Shown here: piece after piece, positions 51,808-63,072 of the stretch | Numbering within the stretch: position 1 is the first letter of the stretch | Layout: the number at the start of each line of letters is the position of its first letter | Source of the DNA: Mycobacterium montefiorense | Lineage (GTDB): Bacteria > Actinomycetota > Actinomycetes > Mycobacteriales > Mycobacteriaceae | Assembly: GCF_003112775.1 (NCBI RefSeq) | Contig: NZ_BFCH01000002.1 | Coordinates: 259,195-323,194 of the forward strand | Length of the DNA stretch: 64,000 nucleotides | Direction of reading: 5' to 3' | Made by a program: the position numbers and the translations under genes | The notes under the pieces: model-generated | Seen by the model: only the letters and a program-made list of their open reading frames with translations | What the model was told of the DNA's origin: nothing | The model's database searches: none

Positions 51808-52410
51808 GTGGACCGAGTGACCGGTCAGGCGAACAGCCGGCGAGACGAGCTCTTGGAGCTCGCTGCGAGCATGTTCGCCGAGCGTGGTCTGCGCGCCACC
51901 ACCGTGCGCGATATAGCCGACGGCGCCGGGATCTTGTCCGGCAGCCTGTACCACCATTTCTCCTCGAAAGAAGAGATGGTCGACGAGTTGTTGCGCAGCT
52001 TCCTGGACTGGCTGTTCACCCGCTATCGCGAAATCGTGGACGGCGAGGCCAATCCGCTGGAGCGGCTCAAGGGGCTGTTCATGGCCTCGTTCGAGGCAAT
52101 CGAGGACCGGCACGCGCAGGTCGTCATTTACCAGGACGAGGCCCAGAGGCTGCTCTCGCAGCCGCGGTTTGCCTACATCGAGGACATGAATCGGCAACAA
52201 CGCAAGATGTGGGTCGAGTTGCTGCATCAGGGTGTCGATGAGGGCTACTTCCGGGCCGACCTCGACGTCGACCTCGTCTATCGATTCATCCGTGACACCA
52301 CCTGGGTGTCGGTGCGCTGGTATCAACCCGGCGGACCGCTCACCGCAGCGCAGGTGGGCCAGCAATATCTCGCCATCGTGCTTGGCGGGATCACCAACGA
52401 AGGAGTCTGA
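51808..52410 (+). CDS. kstR2: KstR2, TetR-family repressor of ring C/D catabolism
   Basis: A 200-residue TetR regulator matching Rv3557c. The helix-turn-helix is VRDIADGAGILSGSLYHHF. It binds HIP-CoA and then releases its operators, three of which are in this window. The GTG start is within 16 bases of its own box. fadA6 begins 2 bases after its stop. Confidence 0.95.
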   Translation: MDRVTGQANSRRDELLELAASMFAERGLRATTVRDIADGAGILSGSLYHHFSSKEEMVDELLRSFLDWLFTRYREIVDGEANPLERLKGLFMASFEAIEDRHAQVVIYQDEAQRLLSQPRFAYIEDMNRQQRKMWVELLHQGVDEGYFRADLDVDLVYRFIRDTTWVSVRWYQPGGPLTAAQVGQQYLAIVLGGITNEGV

Positions 52411-52412
52411 AG

Positions 52413-53573
52413 ATGGCAGAGGCGTACGTCATCGACGCTGTGCGTACCGCGGTCGGCAAGCGCAACGGCGCATTGGCGGGGATACATCCCGTCGACTTGG
52501 GTGCCCACGCGTGGCGCGGCCTGCTCGACCGGGTCGACGTCGACCCCGCCGCCGTTGAGGACGTGATCGCCGGCTGCGTCGACGCGATCGGCGGACAGGC
52601 GGGCAACATCGCCCGGCTCTCGTGGCTGGCCGCCGGCTATCCCGAAGAGGTGCCCGGTGTCACGGTGGACCGGCAGTGCGGTTCCAGCCAGCAGGCGGTT
52701 TCCTTTGGCGCGCAGGCAATCATGGCGGGCACGGCCGATCTGATCGTGGCCGGCGGCGTGCAGAACATGAGCTGGATCCCGATCTCGTCGGCGATGACGG
52801 TCGGCGAGCAGTTCGGGTTCACCTCGCCGACCAACGAGTCCAAGCAGTGGCTGCACCGCTACGGCGATCAGGAGATCTCGCAATTCCGCGGCGCGGAGAT
52901 GATCGCCGAGAAGTGGAACCTGTCGCGTGAAGAGATGGAGCAGTACGCGCTAACCAGCCACGAGCGCGCGTTCGCGGCGATCCGCGGTGGCCATTTCGAC
53001 AACGAAATCATCACCGTGGAGACAGAGTCCGGCCCCTTCCGGGTTGACGAGGGCCCGCGCGAGTCGTCGTTGGAGAAGATGGCCGGCCTGAAGTCCCTGG
53101 TCGAGGGCGGCCGGCTGACGGCGGCGATGGCCAGCCAGATCTCCGACGGTTCGAGTGCGGTGCTGCTGGCCTCCGAGCAGGCAGTGAGGGACCACAAGCT
53201 GACGCCTCGCGCCCGCATCCATCACATCAGTGCCCGCGCCGCCGACCCGGTGTTCATGCTGACCGGCCCCATCCCCGCCACCCGCTACGCGCTGGAGAAG
53301 ACCGGGCTGTCCATCGGCGACATCGACACCGTCGAGATCAACGAGGCCTTCGCGCCGGTTGTGATGGCGTGGCTCAAGGAAGTAAAGGCCGACCCGGAGA
53401 AGGTCAATCCCAACGGCGGCGCGATCGCGCTGGGGCACCCCTTGGGGGCCACCGGGGCCAAGTTGTTCACCACCATGCTCAACGAGCTCGAGCGCATCGG
53501 CGGCCGCTACGGCTTGCAGACGATGTGTGAGGGTGGCGGCACGGCCAACGTCACAATCATCGAGCGGCTATAG
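52413..53573 (+). CDS. fadA6: FadA6, thiolase of ring C/D catabolism
   Basis: The 386-residue thiolase has the nucleophilic cysteine in DRQCGSSQQ, the NEAFAPV and [15 protein letters not shown] motifs, and the second cysteine in CEGGGTANV. It cleaves a late ring-opened intermediate. It is co-transcribed with kstR2. Confidence 0.94.
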   Translation: MAEAYVIDAVRTAVGKRNGALAGIHPVDLGAHAWRGLLDRVDVDPAAVEDVIAGCVDAIGGQAGNIARLSWLAAGYPEEVPGVTVDRQCGSSQQAVSFGAQAIMAGTADLIVAGGVQNMSWIPISSAMTVGEQFGFTSPTNESKQWLHRYGDQEISQFRGAEMIAEKWNLSREEMEQYALTSHERAFAAIRGGHFDNEIITVETESGPFRVDEGPRESSLEKMAGLKSLVEGGRLTAAMASQISDGSSAVLLASEQAVRDHKLTPRARIHHISARAADPVFMLTGPIPATRYALEKTGLSIGDIDTVEINEAFAPVVMAWLKEVKADPEKVNPNGGAIALGHPLGATGAKLFTTMLNELERIGGRYGLQTMCEGGGTANVTIIERL

Positions 53574-53680
53574 CTCGGCACGCGGCCGTACGCCGCACTT
53601 TGACGTCTGGATCTTGGAGTTGGCTGTTAACCGCGTATCGCCCAGGGCAATCAAGAAGCCCATCGCTGATCCCTCGCACG

Positions 53681-54415
53681 ATGATGTCTGACCAACTTGG
53701 GCAGGGCGCCGAACGAGATGGGCAACCGCTCGCCCGTGCTCTCGGGGAGCTGGCCACCGACATGCACGCGCAGCGCGACAACGCGGCGCTTCTGCAAACC
53801 ATCGTCGAAGCGACGGTGCACATCGTCCCGGGGACGCGATGGGCCGGAATCTCGCTGATCGAAGGGCGCCAGGTCACTCCCCGGGAGCCGAGTGACCCAC
53901 TCGTCGCTGAGCTCGACGAGTTACAGAGACGCCTAGACGAGGGTCCATGTCTGAGCGCGTTGCGGGACCATGAAACCGTGCGCATCGACAACACCGCGGC
54001 CGATGAGCGTTGGCCGAAGTATGCGCGGGCGGCGCGTGAGCGTGGTGTGCACAGCGTGCTGTCATTCCGCCTGTTCGTGGAACGCCAGACCCTGGGCTCG
54101 CTGAACCTCTATGCCGACCACGATGATGCGTTCGATGACGATGCGCTGGCCATCGGTGGCATCGTGGCGCAGCATGCCGCAGTCGCCATGATCGGCTCGG
54201 CGGCCGAGGCACAGTTCCAAACCGCACTTGCCGGTCGAGACGTGATTGGCCAGGCGAAGGGCATCCTCATGCACCGCGACGGCTTGACCGGGCTGCAGGC
54301 GTTCGCTTTGCTCACGCGGGTGTCCCAACGGACCAACACCAGGCTGCTCGCCGTCGCTCGATTCCTGGTCGAGGACCAGGAATCGAACGCGAGACGACCG
54401 GACCAGCAGGGATAG
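53681..54415 (+). CDS. GAF-ANTAR domain RNA-binding antiterminator
   Basis: The 244-residue protein has an N-terminal GAF sensor domain (about 25-165) and a C-terminal ANTAR domain (about 180-232) with RDVIGQAKGILM and the conserved aromatic/alanine pattern. ANTAR proteins bind paired hairpins in leader RNAs to stop termination. The signal and targets are unknown. ATG at 53681 has a second ATG beside it. It sits where I recall Rv3555c and fdxB in H37Rv, so it is a local difference. Confidence 0.87.
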   Translation: MMSDQLGQGAERDGQPLARALGELATDMHAQRDNAALLQTIVEATVHIVPGTRWAGISLIEGRQVTPREPSDPLVAELDELQRRLDEGPCLSALRDHETVRIDNTAADERWPKYARAARERGVHSVLSFRLFVERQTLGSLNLYADHDDAFDDDALAIGGIVAQHAAVAMIGSAAEAQFQTALAGRDVIGQAKGILMHRDGLTGLQAFALLTRVSQRTNTRLLAVARFLVEDQESNARRPDQQG

Positions 54416-54442
54416 CCGGGCGGGCGTCGTGGGCGCGCGGGA

Positions 54443-55513
54443 CTAGTCCTCGATCAGCGCCGATGCCGACCGTAGCTGCGCGATCGCCTCACGCACGATC
54501 GACTCGATTAGCTCGGCGCATGACGGCAGGTCTTCGAGAATGCCGGCGACCTGTCCGGAGGCCAGCACCCCGGCCTCGGTGTTGCCGTCAACGAGCCCGG
54601 CTTTCAACAGCATTGGCGTGTTGGCCGCCATCACAACCTGCGACCAGGTCATCTCTTTGCCGTGGCGCATCGCCAGGCCGTCGGTGATCATCGATCGCCA
54701 GGTCATCTGCGACATGTGCTTGAACTTCCCGGCATTGCGCACCGCGGCGGTCAGGCCCCGTACCGGCGAACCGCCTTCCAGCTTCTCGACCAGTCCGGTG
54801 CGCAGCACCCGGTGCGGCATGCCGTCGACTCGCGTGGTGACCACGGTGCCGTCCAGCGCCGACTCCAGGTAGCGGCGCTTAACAGCCTCGGGCACAGTTG
54901 AATCCGATGTGAGCAGAAATCGTGTGCCCATCGCGACGCCGGCCGCGCCGTAGGACAACGCCGCCGCCAGTCCGCGGCCGTCGAAGAAACCGCCCGCCGC
55001 GATGACAGGGATCCCGGTCTCCTTCACAGCGTCCAGCACCGACGGCAGCAGCAGCGTGGTGGCGACGGGTCCGGTGTGGCCACCGCCCTCACCGCCCTGC
55101 ACGATCATCGCGTCTGCGCCCCAGCTCGCGACCTTGCGCGCGTGCTTGGCCGCGCCGATCGACGGAATGACCACCACTCCAGCATCTTTAAGCCTGGCGA
55201 TCAGCTCTTGCTTGGGCGCAAGCGCAAACGATGCCACCTTGACGCCCTCGCGAATCATCAGCTCGACGCGGTCGCCGGCGTCGGCGGCGTCCGCACGCAT
55301 GTTGACACCGAAAGGCTTGTCGGTAGCGGCCTTGACCTTGCCGATCGCCGTCGCCAACTCGTCCAGAGTCATCGTGGCCGACGCCAGTATGCCGAGACCG
55401 CCGGCGTTGGCCGTGGCTGACACCAACCGCGCTCCGGCTACCCAGCCCATCCCGGTTTGCACCACCGGGTGCTCGACGCCGACCAGCTCGGTCAGCGGCG
55501 TGCGCAGCTTCAT
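54443..55513 (-). CDS. ipdC: IpdC, nitronate-monooxygenase-like flavoprotein
   Basis: A 356-residue TIM-barrel flavoenzyme matching Rv3553. The FMN motifs QGGEGGGHTG and AAGGFFDGRG are present. It reduces or isomerises the ring C double bond in a HIP-derived CoA ester. Its start overlaps the ipdB stop by 4 bases. Confidence 0.93.
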   Translation of the reverse strand: MKLRTPLTELVGVEHPVVQTGMGWVAGARLVSATANAGGLGILASATMTLDELATAIGKVKAATDKPFGVNMRADAADAGDRVELMIREGVKVASFALAPKQELIARLKDAGVVVIPSIGAAKHARKVASWGADAMIVQGGEGGGHTGPVATTLLLPSVLDAVKETGIPVIAAGGFFDGRGLAAALSYGAAGVAMGTRFLLTSDSTVPEAVKRRYLESALDGTVVTTRVDGMPHRVLRTGLVEKLEGGSPVRGLTAAVRNAGKFKHMSQMTWRSMITDGLAMRHGKEMTWSQVVMAANTPMLLKAGLVDGNTEAGVLASGQVAGILEDLPSCAELIESIVREAIAQLRSASALIED

Positions 55514-56253
55514 GAGCGTATCTCGCGGTCGCGCAAAGCCTTCGGGTCGATCGTCTCGCGGATCAGGCTTAGTTCGTCGTCGGTGGGCAGCCGGGTCTCC
55601 TGGGCGCCGTCCAGGCCGTGGATCTCAAACGACGTGTTCTGCCGGACCTCGTCGGACGAAACGCCGGGATGTAGGGACACCGCCCGCATGGTGCGCTCGG
55701 GCCCGCCGAAGTCGAACACGCCGAGGTTCGACACCACCCGATACGTGTTGGCGAAGCGGAACGCCGGATTGTCGGTGTCGACATGGTCCCAGCCGATTCC
55801 GCAGACGATGTCGACGTTCTCGCAGAACACCCGCTTGGAGTGGTTTCCGACCCAATAGCTGGTCGCGTGGTTGATGGCGTTGCCGGGCGCACCGCGGACG
55901 CCGAACATCTGCCGCTTGGGTTGCTGCAGCGGACCGAACGCCGAGATATTCTGATTGCCAAAGCGGTCAACCTGATTGGCGCCCATCACGACGTGGCGAC
56001 GGCCCCAGGCCAGTGTCTCGAAGACCCGGCTAAACGGCATCCACCCCTCGAGGGCACCCGAGGCGCCGAGCGCCGGCGTGTCGGCCAGCAGCTGGGCTTC
56101 GCCGTCGGTCAGCAGGATGTCGGGGGAGAACGTCAGCCGGGCCAGCCGCGCGCCGACCGAGGCCATATTCGTCATCGGGCTGACCATGATTTCGCCGGCG
56201 TCCCTGAACAACTCGGCGCAGGCGACCGCACATACTTCGGCTCGGGTGCTCAC
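55510..56253 (-). CDS. ipdB: IpdB, beta subunit of COCHEA-CoA hydrolase
   Basis: The 247-residue protein is of the type I CoA-transferase beta family. With IpdA it hydrolyses ring C of COCHEA-CoA rather than moving CoA. The start overlaps ipdA by 4 bases. Confidence 0.94.
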   Translation of the reverse strand: MSTRAEVCAVACAELFRDAGEIMVSPMTNMASVGARLARLTFSPDILLTDGEAQLLADTPALGASGALEGWMPFSRVFETLAWGRRHVVMGANQVDRFGNQNISAFGPLQQPKRQMFGVRGAPGNAINHATSYWVGNHSKRVFCENVDIVCGIGWDHVDTDNPAFRFANTYRVVSNLGVFDFGGPERTMRAVSLHPGVSSDEVRQNTSFEIHGLDGAQETRLPTDDELSLIRETIDPKALRDREIRS

Positions 56254-57134
56254 TTCGATGCCTCCTCTGCGAACGTGCGCACGGCGGCCTGGTATTCGTC
56301 CTCGCCGCCGGACAAGTAGGTCGCGACGAACTGCTGCCAGCCGTCTTCGGTCGAGGCGGCCTCGGCGTAGTGCCGCTGGAATTTCTCGTCGCGGCCGTAA
56401 TCCGGTGCGGAAGTGGTGAAGTGGGCACCGTTCGGTGCTTCAACCACGCCGTCGACCATCATCCGGTTCACCAGCAGCGCCTGTGGCGGCACCGCCTTGA
56501 TCAGCTCCTGAGTGGACACCACTCGTTCCACCGACAGATAGCGTTTCTCGGCGGCCATCAAGAACAGGTCGTCGAAGTAGGGGTCGATGCCGGTGTAGGC
56601 CGCATTGCCTTTACTGTCACCGACATTGAGGTGCACGAACGCCGCGTCCAGGGGTAATGCCGGCATCGCGATCAGCGTCTCGTGCCCGCCGCCGGGTGCC
56701 GCGTACGGGCTGGTCACGGTCGCCAGCTCACCCTCCCAGAAGTCCAGCACCGAACTGCCCAGGCCGGCGCGGATCGGCAGGAACGGCAGCCGTTGGGCGG
56801 CGGCCTGCAAACCGCAGCGCAGCATGCCCTCGTCCATCTCCCGGGCTTCGATCGCTCCGGCGCTGCGCGCCTTGGCGAACCACGGATCGTAGAAGGGTGG
56901 CGAGTCCAGCGAGACGAAGCCGTAGTAGACGCGCTTGACTTTGCCTGCCGCGCAGAGCAGCCCGAGGTCGGGTCCACCGTAGGTGACGACGGTGAGGTCC
57001 TTGATGTCGGTGCGCAGCATCGCGCGCACGAACGCCATTGGCTTGCGTCGTGACCCCCAACCGCCGATGCCGATGGTCATACCGCTACGCAGACCGGCAA
57101 CAGCGTCGTCGAGAGTGGTTCGCTTGTCGCTCAA
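56250..57134 (-). CDS. ipdA: IpdA, alpha subunit of COCHEA-CoA hydrolase
   Basis: The 294-residue alpha subunit has the glycine-rich GMTIGIGGWGSRRKP start of the CoA-transferase fold and forms the ring-opening enzyme with IpdB. It overlaps echA20 by 4 bases at its start, so echA20-ipdA-ipdB-ipdC is one tightly coupled operon. Confidence 0.95.
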   Translation of the reverse strand: MSDKRTTLDDAVAGLRSGMTIGIGGWGSRRKPMAFVRAMLRTDIKDLTVVTYGGPDLGLLCAAGKVKRVYYGFVSLDSPPFYDPWFAKARSAGAIEAREMDEGMLRCGLQAAAQRLPFLPIRAGLGSSVLDFWEGELATVTSPYAAPGGGHETLIAMPALPLDAAFVHLNVGDSKGNAAYTGIDPYFDDLFLMAAEKRYLSVERVVSTQELIKAVPPQALLVNRMMVDGVVEAPNGAHFTTSAPDYGRDEKFQRHYAEAASTEDGWQQFVATYLSGGEDEYQAAVRTFAEEASK

Positions 57135-57889
57135 GACTTCTCACCCTTCGTCGTACCGGCGAAAGCGTCGCGGTGCTCGTCGGACACCCCGGCGAGGTTG
57201 AGCTCGAAGGTAAACCCTTGTTCCATGCGATAACTCGCGTTGACTCGTTGCACGTCGATCAAGTTCAGCGCCTCCTTGGCCGCACGGATTACCCGGGTGT
57301 CCTTGGCGGCGATGTCGCGGGCGACTCGCAGGGCGGACTCGTCGAGGTCGTCGCGGGGGACCACCTCGTGCACCGAGCCGAAGTGATGCAGCGTTGCAGC
57401 GTCCACGGTGGCCGCGGTGAAGAACAGCCGCCGCATCATGTGTTGCGGAACCAGCCGCGACAGGTGTGTGGCCGCGCCCAGTGCGCCGCGTTCCACCTCG
57501 GGCAACCCGAAGGTAGCGTCGTCGGAGGCCACGATGACGTCGGCGTTGCCAACTAGGCCGATGCCGCCGCCGACGCAGAAGCCGTTCACCGCCGCGATCA
57601 CCGGAACGGCACATTCGTACACGGCGCGGAACGCCGCGAAGCAGCCGCGGTTGGCGTCGATGAGCGCGGTGAATCCCTCGGTGCGTTGCATCTCCTTGAT
57701 GTCGACGCCGGCGTTGAATCCGCGGCCTTCGGCGCGCAGGATCACAGCGTGGGTCTGCGGGTCGGCCCCGGCGGACGTGATCGCGTCGGCGAGATCGAAC
57801 CAGCCTTGCGACGGGATGGCGTTGACGGGCGGGTAGTCAACAGTCACCGCGACTATGCCCGGTTCTGTGCTGGTGGATGTAATGGTCAA
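57131..57889 (-). CDS. echA20: EchA20, crotonase-family ring D hydrolase
   Basis: The 252-residue crotonase homologue matches Rv3550 and hydrolyses ring D of HIEC-CoA. The oxyanion-hole segment NGFCVGGGIGLVG and the N-terminal FNAGVD are visible. The TTG start has GAGGAAG upstream. A KstR2 box lies 35 bases before the start. Confidence 0.93.
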   Translation of the reverse strand: MTITSTSTEPGIVAVTVDYPPVNAIPSQGWFDLADAITSAGADPQTHAVILRAEGRGFNAGVDIKEMQRTEGFTALIDANRGCFAAFRAVYECAVPVIAAVNGFCVGGGIGLVGNADVIVASDDATFGLPEVERGALGAATHLSRLVPQHMMRRLFFTAATVDAATLHHFGSVHEVVPRDDLDESALRVARDIAAKDTRVIRAAKEALNLIDVQRVNASYRMEQGFTFELNLAGVSDEHRDAFAGTTKGEKS

Positions 57890-57924
57890 TTGGCACTTCC
57901 TCGTGAAATTGAGGCCGACTACCT

Positions 57925-57940
57925 AAGCAAGCACTTGCTT
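57925..57940. promoter_or_regulatory. KstR2 box between echA20 and the short-chain dehydrogenases
   Basis: AAGCAAGCACTTGCTT is a 16-base near-perfect palindrome that matches the KstR2 motif on both arms. It is the strongest of the three boxes and serves two divergent operons. Confidence 0.94.
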
Positions 57941-57942
57941 GG

Positions 57943-57948
57943 TACGCT
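57943..57948 (+). promoter_or_regulatory. -10 element for a leaderless mRNA
   Basis: TACGCT (TANNNT) lies 6 bases before the GTG at 57955, as expected for a leaderless transcript. It directly abuts the KstR2 box, so repressor binding would block it. Confidence 0.5.
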
Positions 57949-57954
57949 AGCACA

Positions 57955-58752
57955 GTGACTCGCGCCGAAGCAGGCCCCCTTTCTGGTGGAGACATCAATT
58001 TGGGATTGGCCGGGCGGGTGGTTCTAGTCACTGGCGGTGTTCGTGGGGTAGGCGCCGGAATCAGTGCGGTTTTCGCCGAGCAGGGCGCGACCGTAATCAC
58101 CTGTGCTCGCCGTGCCGTCGATGGTTTGCCGTATGAGTTCCATGCGTGCGACATTCGCGACGAGGACGCGGTCAAGGCGTTGATCGACACGATCGTCGAG
58201 CGGCATGGACGGCTCGACGTCGTTATCAATAATGCGGGCGGATCACCGTATGTGCTGACCGCGGAGTCCAGCCCCAAGTTCAACCGCAAGATCATCGAGC
58301 TCAATCTCATTGGTGCGCTACTGGTTTCGCAGTATGCCAACGAGAAGATGCAAGCTCAGTCAAGCGGCGGGTCGATCGTCAACATCTGCAGCCTGAGCGG
58401 CCGGCGGCCGTCCCCCGGCACCGGCGCCTACGGGGCTGCCAAAGCCGGCCTGGAGAGTCTCACCCAGACGCTCGCGGTGGAATGGGGACCCAAGGTCCGG
58501 GTCAACGCCTGCGTGGTCGGCATGGTCGAAACCGAACAGGCCGACCTTTTCTACGGCGACGCCGAGTCGATCGCCGCGATCTCCAAGAATGTGCCACTGG
58601 GCCGGATGGCCAAGCCCGAGGACGTCGGTTGGGCCACAGCCTTTTTGGCGTCAGAAGCGGCGTCCTACATCAGCGGCGCCTCGTTAGAGGTGCACGGTGG
58701 TGGCGAGCCGCCGCACTATCTGGCCACCACGAACGCCAACGCGATCAAGTAG
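57955..58752 (+). CDS. Short-chain dehydrogenase (Rv3549c type)
   Basis: A 265-residue SDR with coenzyme motif TGGVRGVGAGI, NNAGG, and the active site serine in CSLSG and YGAAK. Its place in the KstR2 regulon suggests a ring C/D substrate, but the exact step is not shown. The next SDR follows after 25 bases. Confidence 0.9.
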   Translation: MTRAEAGPLSGGDINLGLAGRVVLVTGGVRGVGAGISAVFAEQGATVITCARRAVDGLPYEFHACDIRDEDAVKALIDTIVERHGRLDVVINNAGGSPYVLTAESSPKFNRKIIELNLIGALLVSQYANEKMQAQSSGGSIVNICSLSGRRPSPGTGAYGAAKAGLESLTQTLAVEWGPKVRVNACVVGMVETEQADLFYGDAESIAAISKNVPLGRMAKPEDVGWATAFLASEAASYISGASLEVHGGGEPPHYLATTNANAIK

Positions 58753-58777
58753 AGGATCCGAGGAGAATGGGCAGCTA

Positions 58778-60141
<1,364 letters not shown>

Positions 60142-60528
60142 TTAGCGCTTTATGAAGGGGTGAAACCGGACCTTGATGTGGTGGATTTCTGCTTGCCCGC
60201 TTGGACTCTCGGCGGGAATCACGAACGTCTCGTCAACCCGCGCGCCCACCCGCCGGCCGCCGAACGCCGCTTTGGTCAGCACGTCGTATTCGGCGCGCAC
60301 CTCGTCGCCGGCGATGGTGAAGTCCGGCGGCGTCGTCTCGGCGAGAAGCCGGTACTGCGGTCCGCGATTGAGGCTGCGCCGCAAGTGGTTTCCGGAGAAT
60401 CCGTTCTTGAAACCCTGCTCGACGCGGGTGCATCCGGGCGCGAACGGAACCGCATCGCCGACGTGGCTGACAAGCGCGTCGATGTACGCTTGCGCCGCGG
60501 CGATGCGGCTCTTCTGGGGGACCAGCAC
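60142..60528 (-). CDS. Small protein of unknown function between fadA5 and ddn
   Basis: A protein of about 128 residues that begins near GTG at 60528, 8 bases after the fadA5 stop. It may have the NTF2-like or DUF8021 fold (helical start, then VDETFVIPAE and strands), but I am not sure. No catalytic motif is seen. It lies in an operon with fadA5 upstream and ddn 12 bases downstream. I do not recall it in H37Rv. Confidence 0.65.
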   Translation of the reverse strand: MLVPQKSRIAAAQAYIDALVSHVGDAVPFAPGCTRVEQGFKNGFSGNHLRRSLNRGPQYRLLAETTPPDFTIAGDEVRAEYDVLTKAAFGGRRVGARVDETFVIPAESPSGQAEIHHIKVRFHPFIKR

Positions 60529-60536
60529 CGAGCCGA

Positions 60537-61709
<1,173 letters not shown>

Positions 61710-61710
61710 C

Positions 61711-61724
61711 TAGAACACGTTTCA
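61711..61724. promoter_or_regulatory. KstR box upstream of fadA5
   Basis: TAGAACACGTTTCA matches TnnAACnnGTTnnA in full and begins 11 bases from the fadA5 start. Confidence 0.9.
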
Positions 61725-61790
61725 TTACTCTGACAAGCGAGGATGATGACCTGCCTTTTATCTGCGCAGGAGGCGTGTTTTACTGGAACT

Positions 61791-61804
61791 AGAACACGTT
61801 GCAA
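61791..61804. promoter_or_regulatory. KstR box upstream of cyp125
   Basis: TAGAACACGTTGCA matches the motif in full and ends 17 bases before the cyp125 start. The two boxes 66 bases apart in one intergenic region give each divergent gene its own site. Confidence 0.9.
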
Positions 61805-61821
61805 TTGAGGAGCGCATACAC

Positions 61822-63072
61822 ATGGCACCCCCCAACATTCCTTCCGACTTCGACTTCCTTGACCCCGACGTCAACCTCGCCGGGCTGCCCGTCGCGGAGC
61901 TCGCCGAGCTACGCAAAGCAGAGCCGGTCCACTGGGTCGACATCCCAGGTCTTTCGGGCGGCTTCGAGGACAACGGATACTGGCTCGTCACCAAGCATGC
62001 CGACGTCAAGGAGGTGTCGCGTCGCAGCGATGTCTTCTCGAGCTGGCTAAACGGCGCCATTCCGACCTGGCCGCCGGAGATGAAGCGTGAGCAGGTCGAA
62101 CTGCAGCGCAGCGTCATGCTCAACATGGACGCACCGCATCACACCCGGCTGCGCAAGATCATCTCCCGCGGGTTCACGCCACGGGCCATCGGGCGGCTGG
62201 AAGCCGAACTGGCTCAGCGCGCCGAAAACATCGCCAAGACCGCGGCGATCGAGGGCAGCGGCGACTTCGTCGAACAGGTCTCGTGTGAGCTGCCGCTGCA
62301 AGCCATCGCGGGCCTGCTCGGTGTGCCGCAGGAAGATCGGGACAAGCTCTTCCGCTGGTCCAACGAGATGACCGGTGGCACCGACCCCGAATACGCCACC
62401 GTCGATCCCGCGCAGTCGTCGATGGAACTGATCATGTACGCGATGGCGATGGCGGCCGAACGCAATGAGAACCCCACCGACGACATCGTCACCACGCTCA
62501 TCCAGGCCGACATCGACGGCGAGAAGCTCTCCGATGACGAGTTCGGCTTCTTCGTCGTCATGCTGGCGGTGGCCGGTAACGAGACCACGCGAAACTCGAT
62601 CACCCACGGCATGATCGCGTTCGCGAACAACCCCGATCAATGGGAGCTCTTCAAAAAGGAGCGCCCGGCGACCACGGCCGACGAGATCATCCGGTGGGCC
62701 ACCCCGGTATCGGCGTTCCAGCGCACCGCCAACGAGGACATCGAGTTGGGCGGCGCACTGATCAAGAAGGGGCAGCGGGCGGTGATGTCCTACCGGTCGG
62801 CCAACTTCGACGAAGAGGTCTTCGAAGACCCGCACAGCTTCAACATCTTGCGGGACCCGAATCCCCATGTGGGCTTTGGCGGCACCGGCGCCCACTACTG
62901 CATCGGCGCGAACCTGGCCCGCATGACCATTAACCTGATCTTCAACGCGGTTGCCGACCACATGCCGGACATCAAGTCGGTGGGCGAGCCCGAGCGGCTA
63001 CGGTCAGGGTGGCTCAACGGCATCAAGCACTGGCAGGTCGACTACTCGGGAAAGAGCTCGGTGACGTCCTGA
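61822..63072 (+). CDS. cyp125: CYP125, steroid C26/C27 monooxygenase
   Basis: A 416-residue P450 matching Rv3545c. It oxidises the terminal carbon of the cholesterol side chain to start beta-oxidation. The I-helix is AGNETTRNS and the heme loop is FGGTGAHYCIG. The ATG was chosen by protein similarity (MAPPNIPSD). Its stop overlaps fadE28 by one base. Confidence 0.96.
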   Translation: MAPPNIPSDFDFLDPDVNLAGLPVAELAELRKAEPVHWVDIPGLSGGFEDNGYWLVTKHADVKEVSRRSDVFSSWLNGAIPTWPPEMKREQVELQRSVMLNMDAPHHTRLRKIISRGFTPRAIGRLEAELAQRAENIAKTAAIEGSGDFVEQVSCELPLQAIAGLLGVPQEDRDKLFRWSNEMTGGTDPEYATVDPAQSSMELIMYAMAMAAERNENPTDDIVTTLIQADIDGEKLSDDEFGFFVVMLAVAGNETTRNSITHGMIAFANNPDQWELFKKERPATTADEIIRWATPVSAFQRTANEDIELGGALIKKGQRAVMSYRSANFDEEVFEDPHSFNILRDPNPHVGFGGTGAHYCIGANLARMTINLIFNAVADHMPDIKSVGEPERLRSGWLNGIKHWQVDYSGKSSVTS

